Source: a virus. From it: DNA of 22,821 nucleotides. Location of the stretch: the IMG/VR virus record IMGVR_UViG_3300037491_000006, positions 1 through 22,821 of that record, one strand, 5' to 3'. A model generated the notes under the pieces. It was given only the letters and a program-made list of their open reading frames with translations. It made no database searches and was not told where the DNA came from. Shown in pieces: positions 1 through 5,939 of this stretch. How positions within the stretch are numbered: the first letter of the stretch is position 1; each line of letters starts with the position of its first letter. Both the position numbers and the translations under genes were made by a program.

Positions 1-2
1 AG

Positions 3-425
3 ATGCAGGCCCAGCAGGAGCAGGAGCGCGCGATCTGGGCGAAGGAGAGAGAGTTCGCCGAGCTGCGTGACTACGCCCAGCAGCAGGTCGCCGCGAACCG
101 CGAGCACATCGTGCCGGAACTGCTCGACCTGGTGACCGGCAGCACTCGGCAGGAAATCGACGCGTCGATCGAGACGCTCAAGACCAAGACCACCGCGATC
201 CTGCAAGGGATCTCGGGAGCACAAGCGCAGGCTGCGCAGGCCAGCCCGCGCGGGGTGTCCGTCACCGGCCGCCCCGACGTCGACCTGCTGAACGCCAACT
301 CGGGCACGCGCAATCTCAGCCCCCAGGACATCGCGAACATGTCCCCAGCCGAGTACGCGCAAAATCGGCAACAGCTCCTCGCGGCATCGTCCAACCACGT
401 CCGGACCCGAGGCCTCTACGGCTAA
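3..425 (+). CDS. Scaffold-like capsid assembly protein, C-terminal part (5' partial)
   Basis: The frame is open to the left edge, so the ATG at 3 may be internal and the true start probably lies upstream. The visible 140 residues begin with a charged, Gln/Glu-rich helical stretch (about residues 1-35) that looks coiled-coil. A segment with VTGSTRQEI followed by a helix to KTTAIL comes next (about 44-68), and the C-terminal half is Pro/Ser/Asn-rich and ends in RGLYG. This helical-then-disordered layout, directly upstream of the major capsid gene, is typical of actinophage scaffolding proteins, which guide procapsid assembly and leave or are degraded during maturation. No protease motif is visible in this part; one could lie in the missing N-terminal part. 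The role is inferred from position and composition. Confidence 0.6.
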   Translation: MQAQQEQERAIWAKEREFAELRDYAQQQVAANREHIVPELLDLVTGSTRQEIDASIETLKTKTTAILQGISGAQAQAAQASPRGVSVTGRPDVDLLNANSGTRNLSPQDIANMSPAEYAQNRQQLLAASSNHVRTRGLYG

Positions 426-458
426 GGGCGCGGACTCGCCCGAGAGGAGCGGCCAGCA

Positions 459-2047
459 ATGGCCAATGCGATCACGGGCACCCCGAACCTCTCCGGATCG
501 CCGACCAACTACAGCGGCAGCAACACGCAGCTGAGTCCGGCGATCCAGACCATCTGGTCAACCTTGGCCACCTGGTAAAGCGATTTACCAGTGCAAACCG
601 CGCTGTATCGGTGAACCCCACCAGCCTTCGCAGAACTCGATTGTGGCAGGGGGAATACCGAGGCAACCCGTCCCGGGAAGTCCGTAGAGACTTGTGCGCG
701 CGGCGACTCCGAGAGACCTACCCAGCCGGGATAGCTGGGTCGGGCTGGAGCCGAAGATACAGTCCGAACTGCATCGATGGAAAAGATGCAGAGCCAGGCG
801 GAAACGACCTGGCCGCGTCGCCTGTGTGCGGCGAGGTAACAGTGTGCGAAGGAGATTCTCTTCCAAGCGATGCCGATCCTCCGGTTCGAGCAGTTCGCTG
901 TCAAGAAGACAGAACTCGGGGTTGCGCCCGGACTAACCATCAACTTCATGCGCTACCTCAACCAGGCTCCGCCGACCGCGGCGCTGGTCGAGGGCGTGCG
1001 CATGCAGACCAATGCGCTGAGCGCTCAGCAGTTCTCCATTACGGTGGCGGAGCAGGGCTACGCCGTCGCCGTGACCGAGCTGCTGCTCAACGCCTCGTTC
1101 GACGATGTCATGGCGTCGGCGTCCCGCCTGCTGGGCCGCAACATGGCTCAGTACCTCGACAACATGGCGCAGAACACCCTGCTGACGGCCTCGAGCCTGC
1201 TGTTCGGGTACTTCAAGGACCAGGCAGCGAGCATCACAGCGGTCTCTCCGTACGACCTGGGCTCCGTCGGCACCTCCGCCAACGGCCTGACCGGCGGGTA
1301 CTACCTGACGCCGTCAGCACTCAGGGACATCAGCGAGACCCTGGCAACCAAAAACGTCCCGCGCATCGGCGAGACCTACGTCACCTTCGTACACCCGCAC
1401 CAGTCTCGCCACCTGCGCGAGCAGCCCGAGTTCATCGAAGTCACCAAGTACGCAGCGCCCGGTCTACGGCGAGACACCTTCGCACTGGCCGCCTGATCCA
1501 GCAATGGATCAGTGAAAAACCCGAGAACTGCTGGGAAACCCGAGTCACCTACCCGCACCACAGCGTGGGGCCAAAGCCCGAGCGCGACGGTTCTAAGAAG
1601 CGAGTAGCAGGGGCAATCAGCAGCCGAGCCCGCCTGGTACGTCCGACGGGAAGGTTCACAGACCATGTACGGGTCACCCCATGAGGGTGAAGATATGGCC
1701 GGAGCTGCATGGAGACATGCAGAGGTTGGCGGAAACGACCAGCCCCACATAGCTATATGTGAGTAACAACACTGAACTTCATGCTTGGTGAGATCGGACG
1801 CCTGTTCGACCAGGTGTTCATCGAGACGACGCAGATCACGAACGCCATGAACAACGTGGCAAACCAGCAGGTTTACAACGCGATCACGATCGGCGACAAC
1901 GCCTTCGGACACGCGATCAGCCTGCCGGTCGAGCTGCGCGACGGCGGCGTCCTGGACTTCGGACGTGAACATGCACTGGCTTGGTACGCGATTCTCGGCA
2001 TGGGCCTGATCACCGATCAGTCCGTCGTGGTGACCGCGACCAACTGA
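459..2047 (+). CDS. Major capsid protein, N4-gp56-like family; three exons split by two group I introns
   Basis: The coding sequence is join(459..558, 847..1463, 1775..2047): 990 nt, 329 residues. Exon 1 starts at an ATG nine bases after GAGAGGAG (442-449) and ends after the first base of codon 34 (phase 1). Exon 2 ends after codon 239 (phase 0). The junctions read IWS-KEILFQAMPILRF and KYAAPG-NFMLGEIGRLF, continuous sequence as expected for N4-gp56-type capsid proteins, which form the shell lattice. Exon 2 carries the core (GLTINF, ALVEG, LTASSLLF, FVHPHQSRHLR) and exon 3 the C-terminal part (VFIETT, NAITIGDNAFGHA, HALAWYAIL). Without splicing, translation would stop at 576-578 (39 residues) or at 1494-1496, so neither exon set alone gives a full protein. 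A frameshifted pseudogene is unlikely because the intervening segments fold as introns and removing them restores frame exactly. Family assignment is by motif recall, not a search. Confidence 0.88.
559..846 (+). ncRNA. Group I intron 1 in the major capsid gene (288 nt, no ORF)
   Basis: The upstream exon ends in U558 and the intron ends in G846. P1 pairs UGGU (555-558) with GCCA (567-570), with U558.G567 at the splice site. CCUU (562-565) can pair with AAGG (849-852) of exon 2 as P10. P2 is CTGGTAAA (572-579)/TTTACCAG (584-591) with a GCGA loop. P3 is CCGCGC (598-603)/GCGCGG (698-703). P7 is GACUUGU (689-695)/ACAGUC (759-764) with one bulged base. An inner P8 helix is ACCCAGC (720-726)/GCTGGGT (734-740). 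GAAGATACAGTCC (753-765) matches the conserved S element of phage group I introns. P9 is CTGCATC (769-775)/GATGCAG (785-791), P9.1 is GCCAGG (793-798)/CCTGGC (808-813), and a last hairpin is TCGCC (818-822)/GGCGA (830-834). No homing endonuclease frame is present. The subgroup was not assigned and self-splicing was not shown. Confidence 0.88.
1464..1774 (+). ncRNA. Group I intron 2 in the major capsid gene (311 nt, no ORF)
   Basis: The upstream exon ends in U1463 and the intron ends in G1774. P1 pairs CGGU (1460-1463) with GCCG (1488-1491), with U1463.G1488 at the splice site. P2 is CTGATCCA (1493-1500)/TGGATCAG (1505-1512) with a GCAA loop. P3 is ACCCG (1519-1523)/CGGGU (1670-1674). A segment at 1610-1630 (GGGGCAATCAGCAGCC...) resembles the P4/P5 region of known group I introns, and GGTTCACAGACC (1653-1664) resembles the R element. 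P7 pairs GACCAU (1661-1666) with AUGGC (1695-1699), one A bulged, and AAGATATGGCC (1690-1700) is the S-like element. P8 is CACCC (1675-1679)/GGGTG (1685-1689). P9 is CTGCATG (1705-1711)/CATGCAG (1716-1722) with a GAGA loop. P9.1 is GUUGG (1725-1729)/CCAGC (1739-1743), and a last hairpin is CACATA (1746-1751)/TATGTG (1756-1761). No endonuclease frame is present. Confidence 0.88.
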
Positions 2048-2056
2048 CCGTGGGCC

Positions 2057-2086
2057 GGAGCGGCGGCCTGACCCCGCCGTCGCTCC
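2057..2086 (+). other. GC-rich hairpin after the major capsid gene
   Basis: GGAGCGGCGG (2057-2066) can pair with CCGCCG-t-CGCTCC (2074-2086), giving about ten G/C-rich pairs with a small bulge and a seven-base loop. It starts ten bases after the capsid stop. No U-tract follows, so it is not a standard intrinsic terminator. It could stabilise the capsid mRNA or mark a processing site, or be a chance fold in GC-rich DNA. Confidence 0.3.
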
Positions 2087-2120
2087 GACCTGCGCCACCA
2101 CACCATCTCAAGGAGCATCG

Positions 2121-2501
2121 ATGCCCCCAGCCACGCGCCAGCGTCAGGCCAAGAGGCCGCAGGACTACACCGGCCGGGAACGCGACCGTCTGGCCGCCGA
2201 GCACGCCGAAGAGACCAAGCGGCGCGCCGAGGAGGTCGCCATGGTCACCCAGGCTGAAGCCGAGGCCGCCGAGAACGAGGTCACGGACCTCACCACGCCG
2301 ACACCGGCGCCGCAGGCCCCGCAAGAGCCGAGCGGCCCGGTCGAAGTGCGCAAGCCCCACCGGGTCATCCGGGTCAACTCGGACCTCGAGGACATGACCT
2401 ACGGCCACGGCAATACCTACAACTTCAAGGCCGGACAGCAGTACAAGGTGCCCGCGGACGTGGCCAACCACCTCGACCGCCTCGGCTTCGTCTGGCACTG
2501 A
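2121..2501 (+). CDS. Hypothetical protein after the major capsid gene
   Basis: The gene encodes 126 residues; AAGGAG lies five bases before the ATG (2110-2115). The first half (residues 3-60) is highly charged with many Arg, Glu and Ala and is likely helical or coiled-coil. Residues 58-78 form a Thr/Pro/Ala-rich linker. The C-terminal 45 residues look like a compact domain (VIRVNSDLEDMTYGHG, FKAGQQYKVP, DRLGFVWH). Small proteins of this layout commonly follow the capsid gene in actinophages, but I do not recognise a named family. A head-associated role is inferred only from position. Confidence 0.75.
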   Translation: MPPATRQRQAKRPQDYTGRERDRLAAEHAEETKRRAEEVAMVTQAEAEAAENEVTDLTTPTPAPQAPQEPSGPVEVRKPHRVIRVNSDLEDMTYGHGNTYNFKAGQQYKVPADVANHLDRLGFVWH

Positions 2502-2541
2502 GCGACCCGGCCACCAGAGTCAGAACACGAAGGAAACCACC

Positions 2542-2898
2542 ATGCCCCAGGCAACCCTCGGCAGGATCGTTCAGTACACGCTGAACGAGGGCGACGCTGA
2601 CACCATCCGCGCGAACCGCGAGGATGCCGGCGTTCACGCCAACTCGGCCAACGCCGGCGACGTCTTCCCGGCCACCATCGTCCGGGTCTGGAATTCGACC
2701 TACATCAACGCCCAGGTGCACCTCGACGGCCCCGACGTCTATTGGAAGACCTCCGCCGGCGAGGGCACAGGACCGGGCACCTATGCGTGGCCGACCCTCG
2801 ACACCTCCGACCAGGACGACGAGACGGACTCGGGGGACCAGGACGAGGACGACGACGAGGACACCGACGACGAGGACGAGGCGGACGACGAGTCGTGA
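2542..2898 (+). CDS. Hypothetical small protein with a strongly acidic tail
   Basis: The gene encodes 118 residues; AAGGA (2530-2534) precedes the ATG. Residues 1-85 look like a small beta-rich domain (LGRIVQYTL, FPATIVRVW, AQVHLDGPDVYWKTS, GTYAWP). The last 30 or so residues are almost all Asp/Glu with Thr, Ser and Gln, giving a disordered polyacidic tail. Its stop overlaps the GTG start of the next gene (GTGA at 2895-2898), so the two are probably translationally coupled. It sits in the head gene cluster and could be a capsid accessory protein; the function is not established from sequence. Confidence 0.75.
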   Translation: MPQATLGRIVQYTLNEGDADTIRANREDAGVHANSANAGDVFPATIVRVWNSTYINAQVHLDGPDVYWKTSAGEGTGPGTYAWPTLDTSDQDDETDSGDQDEDDDEDTDDEDEADDES

Positions 2899-3215
2899 GC
2901 ACCGCAACGCCCCACCTCGGGGCCAGCGTGCACTACGTCAGCTACGGCACGCCGGGCGGCGAATACCGCTCGGTGTGCCGCACCGCCCTGGTCACCGAGG
3001 TCCCGACCGACGGGCCGACGATGCTCGCCGTGATCAACCCGACCGGCCTGTTTTTCCACGACGCCGCGCACGATAGCGGAGCTGGCCAGCCCGGTGACCC
3101 GGACTGCGCGATGAAGGGCATGCACGGCGTGCCGATGCGGTACTGCCCGTGCGGCTGGACCGAGCCGTCCCTACGCGGGGGCACCTGGCACTGGGCCTCG
3201 GAGTGTCTGACATGA
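2895..3215 (+). CDS. Hypothetical Cys/His-containing protein
   Basis: I chose the GTG at 2895, which overlaps the upstream TGA, over an in-frame ATG at 2742 deep inside the previous gene. The product is 106 residues. The N-terminal half looks beta-rich (ASVHYVSYGTPGG, RTALVTEVP, LAVINPTGLFFH). The C-terminal 45 residues hold several Cys and aromatic residues (CAMKGMHG, YCPCGW, TWHWASEC), which could bind a metal. Similar proteins occur in actinophage structural regions without a firm role. The stop overlaps the next start as ATGA (3212-3215). Confidence 0.7.
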   Translation: MSTATPHLGASVHYVSYGTPGGEYRSVCRTALVTEVPTDGPTMLAVINPTGLFFHDAAHDSGAGQPGDPDCAMKGMHGVPMRYCPCGWTEPSLRGGTWHWASECLT

Positions 3216-3655
3216 GCGGCGCGTTTACACCGCTCGGCGCGGAGTTCGCGCTCGACTACCTGTCCGGCTCCATGTCGACCACGCTGGTGGTGGGCGCCTC
3301 CTCCCGCAGTGTCTACATCATGCTGCTCACGGCGACCCCGACGAACCTCTCGGAGATGTCCACCTACGTCGAGGTATCCGCGACCGGCTACGCCCGCCAG
3401 GCCGTGACCTGGGGCGCCGCGACGCTCAATTCCGCCGGGGTTTACCAGATCAGCAACACCAACTCGCTGCTGTTCGGACCTTTCACCGCCGTGGGCGGCC
3501 TGGGCCCGCAGGCCACGATGTGTGCCCTGGTCACGGTCGAGACCGGCGTCGGCGGTCAGCCGCTGATGCTGTGGACCCTGGACACCCCGGGCAGCGCCCC
3601 GCAGAACGCGAGCCTGGAAATCGCCGCCGGCACCTTGACGATGTCCCTGGCGTAG
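3212..3655 (+). CDS. Putative virion structural protein
   Basis: The product is 147 residues from the ATG at 3212, which overlaps the previous stop; GGAG lies at 3200-3203. An in-frame ATG at 3149 was rejected because it lies inside the upstream gene. The protein is rich in Ser, Thr, Gly and Ala with repeated beta-strand patterns: a central SATGYARQAVTWGAA, then LLFGPFTAVGG and ending AAGTLTMSLA. This pattern (YARQAVTWGAP-type, then FGPFTA) is familiar from small structural proteins of actinophages, possibly head decorations or fibres. The exact location on the virion is unknown. Confidence 0.65.
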   Translation: MSGAFTPLGAEFALDYLSGSMSTTLVVGASSRSVYIMLLTATPTNLSEMSTYVEVSATGYARQAVTWGAATLNSAGVYQISNTNSLLFGPFTAVGGLGPQATMCALVTVETGVGGQPLMLWTLDTPGSAPQNASLEIAAGTLTMSLA

Positions 3656-3664
3656 GAGGCCCTG

Positions 3665-3820
3665 ATGTGCCAGAAGCAGCGCTTGCGCAGGAAGCTCGAC
3701 GCGAAGATCGCGTTGGCGAAGACGCGGCGCGGTGACCGCAATTCGTGTCGCGAGGAGCAGCGGTACTACTGGTGCATCCACTGCCGTGCCTACCACCTGA
3801 CAAGTGAGCCGAAGCGATGA
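3665..3820 (+). CDS. Small zinc-ribbon-like protein (51 residues)
   Basis: This short gene has one of the strongest ribosome binding sites in the window, AGGAGG at 3654-3659, five bases before the ATG. The product starts with a Lys/Arg-rich helix (MCQKQRLRRKLD) and ends with YYWCIHCRAYHLTSEPKR. The C-x2-C plus His pattern is like the small zinc-ribbon proteins with a CPxC...WHLTS ending seen in many tailed phages. Its TGA overlaps the next ATG (ATGA at 3817-3820), which supports real translation. The function is unknown; metal binding is inferred. Confidence 0.7.
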   Translation: MCQKQRLRRKLDAKIALAKTRRGDRNSCREEQRYYWCIHCRAYHLTSEPKR

Positions 3821-4647
3821 GCAGGCGACCCTGTGCGATCCCTGATGTGGTCGCGCGCGTGCGCAGAGAGCTCGGCGACCTCGGCACCCCGTTCCAGGAC
3901 AGTTTCGGCGGCACGGGCGAGCTCGGGCAGTTCGATCTGAGCGAGTCGGGCATCGCCACCGCCACGGTCACCACCGTCGCGAGCGGCGTGGTCACACAGC
4001 TCGTACCGGACCGCGACTACACCATCGAGCCGGTCGAGGGCCGCATTCTGCTGCTCGGCTCGGCCAACCCGCTGCCGGACAACACGACGCTCATCGTCAG
4101 TGGGTTGGCACAGGGCATGTTCACCGACGAGGAGCTGGACGGCTACGTGCGCGAGGCCGTGCGCATGCACTGCGGCGGCCGGCACCTGCCGGCCAGGGTC
4201 CTGGACCAGCACGGCTTCATTCAATACCCGCAGGTCCCTGAGGTGCTGGCCAATCTGCCGGAGATCGAGTTCCTGCCGCTGACGCTGCTGGCCACGGTCA
4301 ACGCACTGTGGTCGCTGGCGACCGACGCGTCTACCGACATCGACATCAGTACCGTGGAGGGCACCACCGTCGCGCGCTCCCAGCGGTTCCAACAGCTGAT
4401 GACGATGATCGACGCGATCAACTCCCGCTACCGCGACTACTGTCAGCAGCTGAATATCGGTTTCTGGAGGATCGAGCAGACCACGCTGCGCCGCGTCTCA
4501 CGCACCACCGGGCGCCTGGTGCCGATCTACAAAGAGCGCGAATACGACGACTACTCCCTGCCGATCCGGCTCATCCCCGAGATCGACTACCAGGACGAGG
4601 ACACCTCGCAGGTGCCCGACCCCGGCTACGGCGGAGGGTACTGGTAA
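3817..4647 (+). CDS. Putative head-tail connector / neck adaptor protein
   Basis: The product is 276 residues, with its start overlapping the previous stop. The N-terminus is helical (PDVVARVRRELGD). A beta-rich segment follows (residues about 45-95, with VVTQLVPDRDYTIEP and GRILLLGSANPL), then helices FTDEELDGYVREAVRMH and RSQRFQQLMTMIDAIN (about 188-203). The C-terminus is Asp/Tyr/Gly-rich and ends GYGGGYW. Helical adaptors of this size lie between capsid and tail-completion genes in many tailed phages and bind the portal ring. The call rests on position and overall layout, since no diagnostic motif was recognised. The stop shares one base with the next start (TAATG). Confidence 0.5.
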   Translation: MSRRPCAIPDVVARVRRELGDLGTPFQDSFGGTGELGQFDLSESGIATATVTTVASGVVTQLVPDRDYTIEPVEGRILLLGSANPLPDNTTLIVSGLAQGMFTDEELDGYVREAVRMHCGGRHLPARVLDQHGFIQYPQVPEVLANLPEIEFLPLTLLATVNALWSLATDASTDIDISTVEGTTVARSQRFQQLMTMIDAINSRYRDYCQQLNIGFWRIEQTTLRRVSRTTGRLVPIYKEREYDDYSLPIRLIPEIDYQDEDTSQVPDPGYGGGYW

Positions 4648-5183
4648 TGGGCCGCGCGGACTACAAGCGGGGCCGGTTCACCGCCGGGCAGGAGACCCGG
4701 TCGATCAACGCCGGCCTGCGCGGCTACCAGTCCTACGCCGGCGACCAGGTCGAGTACTGGCGGTTCGACCACGCCGACTCCGTCATGGACGACGTCTACG
4801 ACGAGGCCACCGGCGCCGGCCGGGTCTTCTACGGGCCCTACGCCATCCCGGTGCTGCACGTGGTGCACCTCCAGGGCGAGGACACCGCCGGCGGTACGAA
4901 GGGTTTTTATACCAATGACACGCTGTCGGCGTCCGCGTCGTTCCGGCAGGTCGCGCTGACCGGGATGACCCTCGCGGACATCCGCACCAACGCGTACCTG
5001 CGGGACAGACTCGTCTACGACGAGAAGGCCTTCAGGGTCACCCGCATGACGGCGCTGGGCCAGATCCAGCGCGCCGACCTGATCCTGGCGATCGAGTGCC
5101 AGCAGCTCAAAGCGGACGAGATCGTCGACGACGCGCAGTTTCGGCAGTGGGCCGTCGACCCCAACGCGGTCACATTTAACTGA
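4647..5183 (+). CDS. Putative head-closure / neck protein
   Basis: The product is 178 residues from the ATG at 4647, which shares one base with the previous stop. An upstream in-frame ATG at 4308 was rejected because it lies inside the connector gene. The protein has a basic N-terminus and beta-rich segments (VEYWRFDHADSV, VFYGPYAIPVLHVVHLQGEDTAG, FRQVALTGMTLADIRTN), then an acidic C-terminus. Its size and position between the adaptor and tail-terminator candidates fit a head-closure or stopper protein. No motif proves this. Confidence 0.5.
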   Translation: MGRADYKRGRFTAGQETRSINAGLRGYQSYAGDQVEYWRFDHADSVMDDVYDEATGAGRVFYGPYAIPVLHVVHLQGEDTAGGTKGFYTNDTLSASASFRQVALTGMTLADIRTNAYLRDRLVYDEKAFRVTRMTALGQIQRADLILAIECQQLKADEIVDDAQFRQWAVDPNAVTFN

Positions 5184-5309
5184 TATCCAGACGCTAACAA
5201 CGCGGGTTTTTCCGCTGCGAACCTGGAACCGCGCAGGACAACCGCCCATATCGCCACACCCCGGGAGGTGCGCCGTGCCCGTGCGCCCCCCGCTTCGGCG
5301 GCGATAGCG
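5184..5309 (+). promoter_or_regulatory. Leader region with hairpins upstream of the tail-terminator candidate
   Basis: This 126-base gap is one of the longest in the window outside the introns. It contains a possible stem, CGCGGGTT with AACCGCG, around 5200-5235. A compact UUCG-capped hairpin, CCGC (5290-5293)/GCGG (5298-5301), lies eight bases before the ATG at 5310. A strong Shine-Dalgarno GGGAGG (5263-5268) sits too far from that ATG but at ideal distance from a GTG at 5275 that opens a ten-codon frame. The region may control translation of the next gene. No promoter hexamers were convincing. Confidence 0.3.
5275..5307 (+). CDS. Possible ten-codon leader peptide
   Basis: GTG at 5275 lies six bases after GGGAGG. 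It opens a frame encoding MPVRPPLRRR, with stop TAG at 5305-5307, two bases before the ATG of the next gene. The downstream ATG has no Shine-Dalgarno of its own and follows a UUCG hairpin inside this mini-frame, so coupled re-initiation is a reasonable idea. It could equally be chance in GC-rich DNA. Confidence 0.25.
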   Translation: MPVRPPLRRR

Positions 5310-5924
5310 ATGCCCCTGTTCCGTAACGAGGACGCCGCGGTCAAGAGCAAATTCGCCGGCCTGACCGTGCAGAGCGCAGCCCTGAGCAGCCCGACGAACG
5401 TGGTGGTGCGCTACCAGGGGCCTGAGAACGAGTACGCGGACGCGACCTACCCGCTGATCCTCATCCAGCGCGTCGACGTCGCCTTCGCGAAAGACCGCGC
5501 AGTGCAGGGATACGCCCCGCTCAACTACGCCCCCGAGGGCTACCAGAGCTACACCGGCGCGCCCGACCCGGCGAAGTCGCCGTACTGGACGAACATGCCC
5601 ACCCCGGTCTACCTCGACTACGTCGTCACGCTGCTGTGCCGGCGCGCGGAGCACCAGACCGAGCTGCTCGCCACGCTCGCCGGCTTCGACTACTGCGACG
5701 CACGCTACGGCTACCTCATCGTGCCGGCCGACAACACCGTGCGGCGTTTCGACGTGCTCGGCGGCCCGGAAACCGACACCGCACGCGACGAGCTGGGCAA
5801 ACGGCTGCTGCGCGCGACCTGGCGGCTGCGTACCGCCGGCGAGCTGATCTGGGCCCCGATCGAGACCCCCGCCAAGACCACCGCCGTCGACCTGACCGTC
5901 CAGCCCACCACGGCCGGAACATAG
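5310..5924 (+). CDS. Putative tail terminator / tail completion protein
   Basis: The product is 204 residues from the ATG at 5310. A GTG at 5268 is in frame and would add 14 residues, but it abuts the Shine-Dalgarno with no spacer. The N-terminus (MPLFRNEDAAVKSKFAG) and the central PLILIQRVDVAFAKDR, YAPEGYQSY and PVYLDYVVTLLCRR strings fit a family of phage tail-associated proteins located just before the sheath gene. These usually cap the tail or join it to the neck. The acidic TARDELGKRLLRATWRLRT helix and the WAP strand near the end are also typical. The assignment is from position and overall resemblance. Confidence 0.55.
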   Translation: MPLFRNEDAAVKSKFAGLTVQSAALSSPTNVVVRYQGPENEYADATYPLILIQRVDVAFAKDRAVQGYAPLNYAPEGYQSYTGAPDPAKSPYWTNMPTPVYLDYVVTLLCRRAEHQTELLATLAGFDYCDARYGYLIVPADNTVRRFDVLGGPETDTARDELGKRLLRATWRLRTAGELIWAPIETPAKTTAVDLTVQPTTAGT

Positions 5925-5939
5925 AGGAGCTGATCAGGC

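Noticed and set aside
870-1496. Independent 208-residue capsid gene starting at ATG 870
   Set aside because: The frame continues upstream to KEILFQA and joins exon 1 in frame. Its apparent stop at 1494-1496 lies in intron 2, so the last residues (LRRDTFALAA) are intron-encoded shadow. The AAGGAG before it is part of the Lys-Glu codons.
611-1684. A 357-codon + frame spanning intron 1, exon 2 and part of intron 2
   Set aside because: The translation is Arg/Gln/Pro-rich out-of-frame sequence with no endonuclease motif; it is a GC-rich shadow of the capsid exon.
559-1774. Inteins in the capsid protein
   Set aside because: The intervening segments contain stop codons in all relevant frames and no intein splicing motifs, so removal must occur at the RNA level.
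559-1774. Group II introns
   Set aside because: No GUGYG-type 5' end, no domain V-like hairpin and no reverse transcriptase were seen. The U/G splice-site rule and P3-P9 layout fit group I.
1781-2047. Independent 88-residue gene starting at ATG 1781
   Set aside because: It is the C-terminal part of the capsid protein. Asn-Phe upstream of the Met belongs to exon 3, and no Shine-Dalgarno precedes the ATG.
459-2047. Capsid pseudogene broken by frameshifts or insertion sequences
   Set aside because: The interruptions have group I intron structure at both ends, no transposase or inverted repeats, and their exact removal restores frame and motifs.
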